A DNA stretch of 64,000 nucleotides, from positions 4,406,001-4,470,000 of the forward strand of contig NZ_CP109434.1 in the NCBI RefSeq assembly GCF_036227105.1, written 5' to 3'. The notes under the pieces were generated by a model. The model saw nothing but the letters and a program-made list of their open reading frames with translations. It had not been told where the DNA came from and searched no databases. Made by a program: the position numbers and the translations under genes. The DNA is from Amycolatopsis sp. NBC_01488. Its GTDB lineage: Bacteria; Actinomycetota; Actinomycetes; Mycobacteriales; Pseudonocardiaceae. Below, piece by piece: positions 22,537 to 31,746 of this stretch (position 1 is its first letter; every line of letters starts with the position of its first letter).

Positions 22537-25500
22537 TCAGCTCCGCCGCCGGCGGCGGATCGTCGTCAACAGCAGCGCGGTCCCGACGCCGACCAGCAGG
22601 ACGCCGGCCGCGGACAGGGGACCCACGCTCACGCCGGTGTAGGCCAGTCGCCCGGAACCGCCCGGCGGGCGGGACCCACCGGGTGAACCGGCGGTGGCGC
22701 CGGCCGTGGGACCGCCGGCGCTGCCGCCGGTGCCGGCCCCCGCCGGGGTGGCCTTTACTGGGGTGCTGAGCACGCTCGGCGTCGAGGTGACGGCGGCACC
22801 GGCCGTGGTGGTGCCGGACGCGGACGCGGTGGAGGTGACTGTGCCCTTGCCCACGTCCGCAGCGGTGATCAGGTAGGAGGTGGTGCAGGACATCTTGGCG
22901 GCCGGAGCCAGCGCCCCCGGTGTGCTGGGGTCGCAGGTCAGGCGCGGCGCTCCGGCCGCCGGGCTGGCCAGCGTCAACGCCGGAGCCACGTCGTCCACTG
23001 TCACGCTGCCGGTGTTGGTCACGGTGACCGTGTAGACCAGCACGTCGCCCTGGTCGGTGATGGTGTCGCTGTTGCGGTCCTCGATCGACGTCACCGCGCT
23101 GACCACGCTCAGCGCGGGCTTGCTCGACAGGGGGGTGGTCGCCTGGCCGGGCCCCGAGGTGACATTGTGGTTGCCCGGCGCCTTGGCGTTCGCCGTGGCG
23201 GTGTTGATCACGCTGCCCTTGTCCACGTCGGCCTGGGTGATCGTGTACTGCGCGGTGCAGGACAGCGTCTCGGTCGGCTTAAGCGTGACCGGCGGGTCGG
23301 CCGAGCAGTGCAGGCCGAGCGCGGGGCCGGCCGGCGGGGTCAGCTGGTCGCTGATCGACACCTCGCTTAGCGTCGTGCTGCCGGTGTCGGTGGCCACGAT
23401 GGAGTAGCTGATCACGTCGCCGGCGTCGGTGACCGAGTTGTGGTTCTCGTCGGACACGCCGGTGACGGTCTTGCTGATGGCCAGCGCGGGCGCGCTGGTG
23501 AGCGGCTCGGTGACGATGGCCGGGTCCGAACTGACCGAATCGCCACCCGGGCCGGCTCCGGTGGCCGTGGCGGTGTTGGTCACTCCACCGCTGTCCACAT
23601 CGGCCTGGGTGACCTTGTAGGCGGCGGTACAGGTCAGCACGGCGCCGGCAGCCAGCGTGGCCGGTTGCTTAGGCGCACAGGTCAGTGCCGGGTCGGGGCC
23701 GGCCGGGGAGGTCATCTGGTCGACCACCGACACCCCGGTCAGCGACACGGTCCCGGAATTGGTGACCGCGATCGTGTACTTGATCGTGTCGCCCACGTCG
23801 AGGTTGCCGTTGCCGTTGACGTCCGTGATGCCGGAGACCGACTTGCTCACCGTCAGCGCCGAGGACCGGTTGAGCGGAGTGGTCGCCGTGCTGGCCGGCG
23901 ACGTCACCGCGGTGCCGCCGGACTTCCCGGTCGCGGTCCCGGCCGCGACCACCTCACCCTGGTCCACGTCGGCCTGAGTGAGCGTGTACGTGCCTGTGCA
24001 GGAAAGCTGCGCATCGGGCGCGAGAGTGGCTCCCGCACCCGGCGTGCACGTCAAGGTGGGCGCCGGCGCGGCCGGCGCGGTCATGTCCACCGTCACACCG
24101 ACGTCGGTCAGCGTGACGCTGCCGCTGTTGGTGACCGTGGCCGAGTAGCTGATCGCGTCACCGGTGTCGATCCGGCCGTCGCCGTTCGTGTCGGCCGGCT
24201 TGTCCGCGGTCAGCTTCACCGTCAGGTCCGGGTGCTGGGTCAGCCGGGTCTTGGCCTCCACCGGGCCCGCGCTGGTCGGCGAGCCGTTGCCGTTCCGGCT
24301 GGTGGCGGTCGCGGCGGCCGAGGCGGTGATGGTCCCGCCGGGCGTGTCCACGTCACCGGCAGCGATCGTGTAGCTGCCGGTGCAGGTCATCGTGCCGGTG
24401 ATGACGATCTTGCCCGGCATGGCCGGGTCGCAGTTCAGGGTCACCGGGTGGGAGGCCCCGCCGGTCACCTGCTCGGTGACGGTGGCGCCGGCCAGGGTGG
24501 AATTGCCCGCGTTGGTCGCCTCGACCCGGTAGTTGATCACGTCGCCGGCGTCGTTGAGCCCGTTGCCGTTGGTGTCGTCGATCCCGGACACCGAGTTGGT
24601 GAGGACCAGCTTCGGGGAGTCGACCAGCGTACTCGTCACCGCGGCCGTGTTGGTCACGAGCAGGCCGACGTCAGCACCCGGAAGGGCGGGCAGCCGGCCG
24701 GTCACGGTGACCCCGTTGCTCACCGAGCCGCGGTCGAGGTCAGCTGCCACCAGCGTGTACTGGCCGGTGCAGATCAGTTGGCTGCCCGGCTGCAGAGTGG
24801 TCGGCGGCTGCTGGGGAAGGCAGGACAAGTTGATCTGCACCCCGGACGGCGCGGTCATCGTGTCGACCACGCCGATGTCGCTGATCGCCACGCTGCTGTC
24901 GTTGCCGATCGTGACGGTGTACTGGATGGCGTCACCGGCGTCCTGCACGCCATTGGCGTTGTTGTCGATGACCGACGAGGCGGTCTTGGTGACCGTCAGC
25001 GCGATCGGGTCGATGGTGATCGTCCCGCTGCCGTTGTTGCCACTCCCCTCGTAGACAGTGTTCGTGGTGCTGCTGCACGAGCTGCCGCCGCCGCCGCCGC
25101 CACCACCACCACCTGAGCCACTGCCGCCGGTGGCGCCACCGCCACCCGCGCAGCCGCCGCCGCCGCCGCCGCCACCGCCGCCGTAGGAGCCGCCGCCACC
25201 GCCGTTCCCGCCGGGGCCCGAGGTGACGCCACTCTTGCCACCGCTGCCGCCTTTCTGCCCGGCTAGGGGGGAGCCGCCATCGCCCCCGGTGCCGCCCGTC
25301 TCGCTGCCGGCGCCGCCGCTCCCACCGGCGGCGTTACAGCCGCCGACGCCACCGCCGCCACCGCCACCGCCGGCCTCGACCAGAGTGCTCGAGCCGCGGA
25401 TCAGCGCGCTGCTGCCGCCGCCGGCCGCGCCACTGTGGACTCCGTTCGAGCAGCCCGCACCGCCACCTGAGGATCCGGCGGCACCGCCGCGGTGATATCC

Positions 25501-25887
25501 GCTTTGGCTGCAACCCACGTAGACCGAGATCGACTGCCCGCCGGACACCTGGACCACCGCCGAGACGATCGCACCGACCCCGCCGCCACCACTGTCACCA
25601 CCGCCGGCGTCGCCGCCTTTGCCCCCGGCAACCCGAACCAGGAGGTGCGTGGTGCCGGTCGGGACGAGGTAGCTGCCGCCACCGGTAGTGCAGTCGAACT
25701 TGCCCTGCGACGCGGCCAGCGCCACCGGGCCGCCATCACCCGCGAGGGGGAGCACGGCGCCGGCCAGCGCCACCACCCCACCGGCGGCCAATGCCCGCAC
25801 CAACCGTCGTCCGTCCCACCGGGACGGACCCCGGCTTCCGCGGATCCGCTGAACCCGGTATGTCGTTGCGGACGCAGGACTTCCCAT
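22537..25887 (-). CDS. Large Gly-rich, DUF11-repeat, sortase-anchored surface protein
   Basis: 1116 residues, with CAGGGA before the ATG at 25887. Parts: basic start and hydrophobic signal segment (LVRALAAGGVVALAGAVLPL); a Gly-rich region at about 65-290 (long Gly/Ser runs); six DUF11-type Ig-like repeats of about 120 residues, each opening with a Ca-binding-like D-x-NGNG-x-x-DAGD loop; a Thr/Pro/Gly linker; LAYTG near residue 1080, a membrane helix and RRRRR tail. LAxTG is the signal used by class E sortases of high-GC Gram-positives. The product should be covalently attached to the wall. No sortase gene is in the window. The large plus-strand ORF across this gene is its antisense shadow. 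Confidence 0.93.
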   Translation of the reverse strand: MGSPASATTYRVQRIRGSRGPSRWDGRRLVRALAAGGVVALAGAVLPLAGDGGPVALAASQGKFDCTTGGGSYLVPTGTTHLLVRVAGGKGGDAGGGDSGGGGVGAIVSAVVQVSGGQSISVYVGCSQSGYHRGGAAGSSGGGAGCSNGVHSGAAGGGSSALIRGSSTLVEAGGGGGGGGVGGCNAAGGSGGAGSETGGTGGDGGSPLAGQKGGSGGKSGVTSGPGGNGGGGGSYGGGGGGGGGGCAGGGGATGGSGSGGGGGGGGGGSSCSSTTNTVYEGSGNNGSGTITIDPIALTVTKTASSVIDNNANGVQDAGDAIQYTVTIGNDSSVAISDIGVVDTMTAPSGVQINLSCLPQQPPTTLQPGSQLICTGQYTLVAADLDRGSVSNGVTVTGRLPALPGADVGLLVTNTAAVTSTLVDSPKLVLTNSVSGIDDTNGNGLNDAGDVINYRVEATNAGNSTLAGATVTEQVTGGASHPVTLNCDPAMPGKIVITGTMTCTGSYTIAAGDVDTPGGTITASAAATATSRNGNGSPTSAGPVEAKTRLTQHPDLTVKLTADKPADTNGDGRIDTGDAISYSATVTNSGSVTLTDVGVTVDMTAPAAPAPTLTCTPGAGATLAPDAQLSCTGTYTLTQADVDQGEVVAAGTATGKSGGTAVTSPASTATTPLNRSSALTVSKSVSGITDVNGNGNLDVGDTIKYTIAVTNSGTVSLTGVSVVDQMTSPAGPDPALTCAPKQPATLAAGAVLTCTAAYKVTQADVDSGGVTNTATATGAGPGGDSVSSDPAIVTEPLTSAPALAISKTVTGVSDENHNSVTDAGDVISYSIVATDTGSTTLSEVSISDQLTPPAGPALGLHCSADPPVTLKPTETLSCTAQYTITQADVDKGSVINTATANAKAPGNHNVTSGPGQATTPLSSKPALSVVSAVTSIEDRNSDTITDQGDVLVYTVTVTNTGSVTVDDVAPALTLASPAAGAPRLTCDPSTPGALAPAAKMSCTTSYLITAADVGKGTVTSTASASGTTTAGAAVTSTPSVLSTPVKATPAGAGTGGSAGGPTAGATAGSPGGSRPPGGSGRLAYTGVSVGPLSAAGVLLVGVGTALLLTTIRRRRRS

Positions 25888-26045
25888 GGCAATCCCTGTT
25901 TCCTCGCTCGCAGAGCCGTCGGCGGAAGTCTCCTCTCGACGGTGAGCCGGTACGTACGACTCGGAGCCAATGGATCGGGCACACCGGTTGCGTCATCGGG
26001 CAGCCGGCACCGATGCCGCGGCCTTCTCGATGAGGCGCGCAACCT

Positions 26046-26097
26046 TGCACTAGGGGTACTCGTTACTGGACCGGTGACGCTAGGGAAGGCACTAGGG
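26046..26097 (+). promoter_or_regulatory. Three CTAGGG repeats upstream of the LuxR-type gene
   Basis: CTAGGG occurs at 26050-26055, 26080-26085 and 26092-26097, twice as GCACTAGGGG. They lie between the divergent surface-protein and LuxR-type genes, 80-130 bp before the latter's ATG. Repeats of this kind in a divergent promoter region could be operator sites for one of the two adjacent regulators. Confidence 0.35.
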
Positions 26098-26178
26098 GCT
26101 GCTCCCCAGGGCTGCCCGTCGGGGTCGGAGGCAAGCTAGGCGGAGGGGGCCGCGAGGCGATCGTGAGGAGCAGCCACC

Positions 26179-26805
26179 ATGGGCGAGGAGATCACTGTCT
26201 GGACCGAGGCGGACGATCAGGTCATCAGCTTCGGGGTGATGGCCCAGTTAGGTCAGTCGACCGAGCTGACCCTGGTCAGCCGGGACGCGATCACCCCGGA
26301 CACGGTGGTCGTCCTCGCGGTCGACGAGATCAACGATCAAATCGTGCACCGGGCTCGCGAGCTCGGGCATGGTGGGTGCAGCCGGTTCATCCTGGTTACC
26401 GGCGCACTCGACGACGAGCAGCTGCGCGCCGCGGTGGAGATCGGCATCTGCGCGGTGATCGAGCGCAGGCACGCTACGCCGAGGCGGCTTGAGCAGCTCG
26501 TGATCAAAGCTACCCGCGGCGAGTCGGAGCTGCCCACCACAGTGCTGGCCCGCCTGTTCCGCCAAGTGTCCGAACACGAGCACAACAGCGTCTCACACCG
26601 TGCCCTGCCGTTTGCCGGGTTGACCACCCGCGAAACGCAGGTATTGCGCCTGGTTGCCGACGGGCTCGACACCGACGAGATCGCGGCCCGGCTGGCGTAC
26701 TCCTCCCGCACCGTCAAGAACGTTCTGCACGCCGTCACCACCCGGTTCTGTCTACGCAACCGGTCGCACGCGGTGGCCTACGCCATGCGCGAAGGACTGA
26801 TCTGA
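26179..26805 (+). CDS. LuxR-family HTH response-regulator-like protein
   Basis: 208 residues; GAGGAG precedes the ATG at 26179. The C-terminal 65 residues are a LuxR/GerE HTH (LTTRETQVLRLVADGLDTDE, then IAARLAYSSRTVKNVLHAV). The N-terminal part looks like a receiver-type fold (VVVLAVDEINDQ, RFILVTGALDD, ICAVIERRHATPRRLEQLV), but the phospho-acceptor Asp pocket is not evident, so it may be an atypical, non-phosphorylated regulator. It is divergent from the surface-protein operon and followed 76 bp later by a large LAL regulator. Confidence 0.88.
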   Translation: MGEEITVWTEADDQVISFGVMAQLGQSTELTLVSRDAITPDTVVVLAVDEINDQIVHRARELGHGGCSRFILVTGALDDEQLRAAVEIGICAVIERRHATPRRLEQLVIKATRGESELPTTVLARLFRQVSEHEHNSVSHRALPFAGLTTRETQVLRLVADGLDTDEIAARLAYSSRTVKNVLHAVTTRFCLRNRSHAVAYAMREGLI

Positions 26806-26881
26806 GTCAAGGGACGGCAATGAACCGGAGACGACGGCCGAACCGGCCTGCGGGGGGTGGGCGCGGCGCCCAGGACTCGCC

Positions 26882-29716
26882 GTGACCTCGGGCGAAGATT
26901 CATTCGATATCGGTGACTGGTCGGAGGACCGCTGGGATGTCCCTTCTGGACTGACCGGCCGGGACGGTGAACTCCGCGCCATCGCCCAGTGTGCCAAGGC
27001 GGCGATCAGCGGGCAGCCGGCTCTCGAGCATATCGAGGGCGAGCCGGGCATGGGCCGCAGCGCCTTGGTCAGGGCGGCGGTGGACCACCTGCCCGGCTTC
27101 CTGGTGGTGTGGATCGCCTGTCACGAGTCCGAACAGGACATCGAGTTCGGCGTGACCGACCAGACTATCTCGGGCCTGCGCCGGGTGGCCGCCACCCGTG
27201 GCGTCGCCATCCCCCGAGGGGACCTGCCGGAGCAGAGCCCGGTCGCAACTGGCCGCGGCCTACTGACCTTGCTGGACCGGATCCAGCGGGTGCACCCGAC
27301 CATGATCGTGCTGGACGACGCGCACTGGTGTGACGAGCATTCGCTGGCGAGTTTCGGATTTCTGGTGCGCCGGCTGCGAGTGGGCCGGGTTCTGCTGATC
27401 GCCACCTCGGCCCTGCGCGGCTGCTCGGTGCTGGCCGCCGCCGGCCCCGCACCACCGCCTGGCAACCGGGTGCGTCGGTACCTGAACACGGCCGCCGTGG
27501 ACGTGGTGACGTTGCGGCTGGGTGCGCTGCCGGCCGAGCACGTCCTCGCCCTGGCAGGGAAAGCCGTCGGGCGTCCCGTGGACGCGCAGCTGGCCGAGCG
27601 GTTGACCCGGTTCTCCGGTGGCAACCCGCGGGTCGCGATGCTGCTGATCGACGGAGCCGAGGCGGACCACGGCGCAAGTGGCCCGGTAGTGCCGCCGTCG
27701 CTGGTGGCCGCGCTGGGGGCCCGGCTGGGCACGCTGCCCGCGCACGCCCGGGACATGCTGGACGCACTGGCCGTACTGGGCAGCCCTGCCCGCATCGCCC
27801 AGGTGGCCCAGCTCGCCGGGTCCGCCGATCACGTGGCGTCACTGGAGATCCTGCTCAGCCGGGGCCTGGTCACCTGGTCGCCGCGGGACCTGCCGGCGGT
27901 GTTGGAGATCCCGGACCCGCTACTGGCCGACGGCGTCTACCAGCTGCTCGGCCCATCGCGCCGCCGCGACCTTCACTGCGCGGCCGCCGAACTGGTGGCG
28001 GACAGCCGGCGGTGGCGGCACCGCCGGGCCGGGGCGGTCGGCGTCAGCCCGGACCTGGCCGCCGAGCTGGAAGCGCAGGCGAGCACCGCGGTCTCCGAAG
28101 GGCGGGCCAAGCAGGCCGTCGAGTACCTGCGGTGGGCCGCGGACCTGAGCGAGACCAGGGAGGACCACCAGCGTGCCGTGCTGACCGCGGCCATGCTGGA
28201 CCTGTGGTGGGATCGCGGCGACCTCGACGAGGTCCGGCGGACCATCCTCCGCACCGATCGGACCCCGTTGGGGCGCGCCGCACTGGGGTTGCTGCGCAGC
28301 CGCCAGGCCGACGGGCTGCCGGAAGCCGAAGCGCTGTTGCGGACGAGCCTACCGGCACTGGTCGAGGACTCGAAGGTGCCCGGCTGGCTGGCACTGCTGG
28401 TCACCTCGGCCCTCGCCCAGGTGCAGTTAATGCTGAGCCGGCCGGACGAGGCGATGCGGCACGCCCGGTTCGTGCTCGACCACGCCGCCCAGGCCGACCG
28501 CACGGTGCTGGTACGCACCGCACGGACCCTGGTCTTCGCGGTGCTTCGCCGGGAGGGCCCGGCGACCGCGTTGGCCGTGATGGAGCACGCCGAGGCGGAA
28601 CTGCGCCGGGCCGGCGGGATCGGGACCGCTTCGGTGTTCGACTTCGACCGGGCCGCACTGCTGCTGTTCAACGGCCAGCTTGCCGAGGCGGCCAGCCGGG
28701 CCGAAGCCGCGCTCAAGGTGACCGACCACCCAGCGGGGGACACCGTGCACCACGGCGCCGCGCTGGTGCTCGCCGAGGCGCAGTACCAGCTCGGTGGGTG
28801 GGTCCGGGCCCACGAGGCGGCGGAGATCGCACTGCGCATGGTCAAGGAGGGCGGCCTGCCCACTTCGGCCGTCGCGGCCGCGCTGGTGCAGGCCACCCGG
28901 CTGGCCGCCGTGTGCGGGAGATGGAAGCGGGCCGCGCACCTCATCGCCCGGATCGAGGAGGCACCGGACGTGCGCAGCGAGCACCGGCTGATGTACTTGG
29001 CCATCGCCCGGGCGGCAGTGGCCTGGGCGCAAGGCGACCACCCGCTGGTGATTTCCACCTTCGCCGAGACCACGAACCTGTTTACCGACGACGCCACCGC
29101 CCACCTGCCGTGGGTGGTCGAACAGTCCTGGCGCCCCCTGCTGGCGGAGGCGCTGGTCGAGACCGGTGACTTCGAGCCGGCCCACGAGGAACTGGGGCGC
29201 CTGGGCCGACTCGCCGAGGACGCCGGCTACCTCCGGATCACCCGGCTATGGTTGTCCGGCCGCCTGGCCGAGCGCGCGGGTGACCCCGAGCGCGCCCGCT
29301 GGTTCTACGAGCAAGCCCTGACCCAGCCGGTGGAGCGCGACGACAACTCGCTGAGTCATGGCCAGGCCGAGCTCGCCTACGGGTTGATGCGGCACCGCCG
29401 TGGCGAAGGCCGCGCCGCATCGGTCTGGCTTCGCCGAGCCCACCAGCGCCTGGTGCGCCTGGACGCGGTCCCGTTCGTGGAGCGCTGCGACCAGGCGCTG
29501 GCGGCGCTCACCCAGGCGCCGCTGCTGCGCCACACGGAACTGACCGTGCGGGAACGCCAGGTGGCCGACCTGGTCTGTGAAAACCTGACGAACCACCAGA
29601 TCGCGGCGAGGCTTTTCGTCAGCGAGAAGACCGTGGAGTACCATCTAGGTAAGGTGTTCGCCAAGCTCGGCATCTCATCCCGCCGCCAGCTTCGCGAAAT
29701 GGACTCAGTGCTATAG
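26882..29716 (+). CDS. LAL-type (large ATP-binding LuxR) regulator with variant Walker A
   Basis: 944 residues from a GTG at 26882. At about residues 53-62 is EGEPGMGRSALV, a P-loop in which the invariant Lys is Arg; Walker B (MIVLDDAHWCDEHSLASF) is intact near 140. The middle is a long helical, TPR-like region, and the C-terminal 57 residues are a LuxR HTH (LTVRERQVADLVCENLTNHQ, then IAARLFVSEKTVEYHLGKVF). LAL regulators activate sugar or secondary-metabolism genes in response to ligand and ATP. The Arg substitution suggests weak or no ATP hydrolysis. Likely target: the adjacent surface-protein/transglycosylase unit (inference from position). Confidence 0.9.
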   Translation: MTSGEDSFDIGDWSEDRWDVPSGLTGRDGELRAIAQCAKAAISGQPALEHIEGEPGMGRSALVRAAVDHLPGFLVVWIACHESEQDIEFGVTDQTISGLRRVAATRGVAIPRGDLPEQSPVATGRGLLTLLDRIQRVHPTMIVLDDAHWCDEHSLASFGFLVRRLRVGRVLLIATSALRGCSVLAAAGPAPPPGNRVRRYLNTAAVDVVTLRLGALPAEHVLALAGKAVGRPVDAQLAERLTRFSGGNPRVAMLLIDGAEADHGASGPVVPPSLVAALGARLGTLPAHARDMLDALAVLGSPARIAQVAQLAGSADHVASLEILLSRGLVTWSPRDLPAVLEIPDPLLADGVYQLLGPSRRRDLHCAAAELVADSRRWRHRRAGAVGVSPDLAAELEAQASTAVSEGRAKQAVEYLRWAADLSETREDHQRAVLTAAMLDLWWDRGDLDEVRRTILRTDRTPLGRAALGLLRSRQADGLPEAEALLRTSLPALVEDSKVPGWLALLVTSALAQVQLMLSRPDEAMRHARFVLDHAAQADRTVLVRTARTLVFAVLRREGPATALAVMEHAEAELRRAGGIGTASVFDFDRAALLLFNGQLAEAASRAEAALKVTDHPAGDTVHHGAALVLAEAQYQLGGWVRAHEAAEIALRMVKEGGLPTSAVAAALVQATRLAAVCGRWKRAAHLIARIEEAPDVRSEHRLMYLAIARAAVAWAQGDHPLVISTFAETTNLFTDDATAHLPWVVEQSWRPLLAEALVETGDFEPAHEELGRLGRLAEDAGYLRITRLWLSGRLAERAGDPERARWFYEQALTQPVERDDNSLSHGQAELAYGLMRHRRGEGRAASVWLRRAHQRLVRLDAVPFVERCDQALAALTQAPLLRHTELTVRERQVADLVCENLTNHQIAARLFVSEKTVEYHLGKVFAKLGISSRRQLREMDSVL

Positions 29717-30011
29717 GGCGCCGACTGCGGCCATTCTCGCAATCCTTCGACCGGTCCGTGATCGGAGGGCGTTTCGTGATCTGCGCAGCTTGTGCTTGGC
29801 TGCCTGGTCGCCAAGATGGCTTCGTTCGTCGAAAATAGGCGCGCTACCTCGAAATCTTCGTTGTTGACGCACCGATGCAGCTGAATTCGCCTCTATCGAC
29901 GCAAGATCGCAATCCTGAAGAACAATTGGTTCGTGTAGTTGTGCGTATTTTAACTGGTCAGGTCGTTTGTAGGGCTTGGTTGTGTCCGTGAGATGATCTT
30001 GGGGTGCAGGC
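29717..30011. other. Intergenic, lower GC, no gene seen
   Basis: This stretch is visibly more AT-rich than its surroundings (for example TATTTTAACTGG near 29947) and has stops in all frames. It may include old IS ends next to the IS66-like relic, but I cannot support a feature. Confidence 0.3.
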
Positions 30012-30150
30012 TGGGGATGGGCGTCCGTCGTATGACGAGCTTGCCGCTCTGTGGTGCAGCAGGCGGCGGTGATCGAGGGGTTGCGGGTCGAGGTCGCTGC
30101 GTTGCGGGCCGAGAACGCTGAACTCCGGCGGCGGCAGCCGGTATATCGGG
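30012..30150 (+). pseudogene. N-terminal relic of an IS66-family transposase
   Basis: Translation gives SYDELAAL, then after a one-base frame change VQQAAVIEGLRVEVAALRAE and NAELRRR, the coiled-coil start typical of actinobacterial IS66 TnpC proteins. The match stops abruptly near 30140 and nothing of the catalytic domain follows. From about 30150 to 30415 I see no gene. Confidence 0.65.
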
Positions 30151-30415
30151 CTTTCCAGCCACCGAGCGAACTCCAGATCGAGGCCCGCCAGACGCGTCGC
30201 GGGTGCAAGGACACATAGCAGTCGTGTGCACCTCGCGGCCGATGCCAGCAGCCGAACGCGCGGCGTGAAGCTCGTGGTCGTCACCATGAGCGCCGGAATT
30301 GTCGCTACGAGTGCCACGCCTGGTGGGAACAGAGCAGGCCCCAGGCCGGGCACGTCGAAGCCATACGAGCCACCGAGAGCGAACCCCCAGATCCAGAAGA
30401 GTGCCCCCTGCGCCC

Positions 30416-31614
30416 TGTGGGGTTCCAGAAGTCGGCTCATGTGTTCTGACCTGGGGCAATGGCACGCTCGGCGGGCAGGGCATGATCGGCAGCCATGGCG
30501 CTGCGTCTGTTCTATCTGATCTTCCTCCGGCTGGTGGGTCTGCTGGTGTTGCTTGGGCGCTCGTCGGCGTCCAAGGACGTCGAGTTGCTGGTGTTACGCC
30601 ACGAGGTCGCCGTGTTGCGCAGAGGCAAACCGAAACCTCGTCTGGACTGGGCCGACCGGGCTATGTTCGCCGCGCTGGTTCGACTGCTGCCCAAGACGCT
30701 GCGGACACACCGGCTGGTTACCCCGGGCACGATCCTGCGCTGGCACCGTCGGCTGGTAGCCGCGAAGTGGACCTATCCACACCGGCACGGGCGTCCGCCC
30801 GTCGACGAGGTGATCGCCGGGTTGATCGAACGGATGGCCAGGGAGAACCGCCGTTGGGGCTACAAGAGGATTCAGGGTGAGCTGCTCAAGCTTGGACACC
30901 GGGTCGGTGCGTCGACGATCCGGCGGATCCTGAAGCGGGCACGCATACCTCCAGCGCCGGCTCGGCACACCTGTCAACACCGACACGACCTGGCGGCAGT
31001 TCCTGCGTACACAGGCCTCGACGATGCTGGCCTGCGACTTCTTCCACATCGACTGCGCGCTCACCCTCAAGCGGATCTAGGTGTTCTTCGTGCTGGAGGT
31101 CGGCAGCCGCTACGTCCACGTCCTGGGCACGACCACGGACCCGGACGGTAGCTGGACCACCCAGCAGATCCGCAACCTCGTGATGGAGCTCGGTGATCGA
31201 GCCGATGAGTTCAAATTTCTCGTCCGCGACCGGGCTGGCCAGTTCGCGGCCTCCTTCGATGCCGTCCTGGCCGACGTGGGCATTGAGACGATCAGGATTC
31301 CGCCACGTTGCCCACGGGCGAACTGCTACGCCGAGCGGTTCGTGCTCACCGCCAGAACCGAACTCACCGACCGAATGTTGATCCTCAGCGAGCGGCATCT
31401 GCGGGCCGTGCTCGCCGAGTACGTCCGGCACTACAACGGTCGACGGCCGCACCGTTCCCGCGAGCTTCGCCCACCCCGGCCGACCCACCCCGCGGCAGAC
31501 CTCAGCTCTCAGCGGATCAAGCGACAGCGGCTTCTCGGAGGCCTGATCAACGAGTACGAACGAGCTGCGTAAAGCCACTGGTCAGCGCCGGTGACCGACT
31601 TTTGGAACCCCACA
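30416..31614 (+). mobile_element. ~1.2-kb integrase-core IS with terminal inverted repeats
   Basis: The left end at 30416-30435 reads TGTGGGGTTCCAGAAGTCGG; the right end at 31595-31614, read on the other strand, reads TGTGGGGTTCCAAAAGTCGG. That is 19 of 20 bases identical. The pair encloses one transposase gene. I see no target duplication. The transposase is broken, so the element can move only with help from an active relative. Confidence 0.85.
30495..31572 (+). pseudogene. Integrase-core (rve) transposase with frameshift and stop
   Basis: From the ATG at 30495: MALRLFYLIFLRLVGLLVLL, SKDVELLVLRHEVAVLRR, PHRHGRPPVDEVIAGLIERM and RRWGYKRIQGELLKLGHRVG. Near 30955 the frame shifts by one; the next part (TWRQFLRTQASTMLACDFFH, IDCALTLKRI) ends at an in-frame TAG (31078-31080), after which VFFVLEVGSRYVHVLG runs on to 31572 with the remaining DDE motifs (RDRAGQF; ANCYAERFV). 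Two separate lesions make a true pseudogene more likely than a sequencing error. Confidence 0.88.
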
Positions 31615-31746
31615 CCATGACTACGGTCCTGAACCCCATATCCGAGGAATGTCCATAAGGGACAGTCTTTTTTAATACGGCACGGTTGGCCCCGGTGCAC
31701 GTGGGGAGCGCGGACGGGCGGCGGATCCACCGGCTGTTCGGTGAGG

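Noticed and set aside
23440..25116. 558-residue plus-strand frame across the surface protein
   Set aside because: Low-complexity Arg/Gly/His product antisense to six clear DUF11 repeats.
25070..25400. Possible short tandem DNA repeat locus
   Set aside because: Gly codon runs of the Gly-rich domain explain the repetition.
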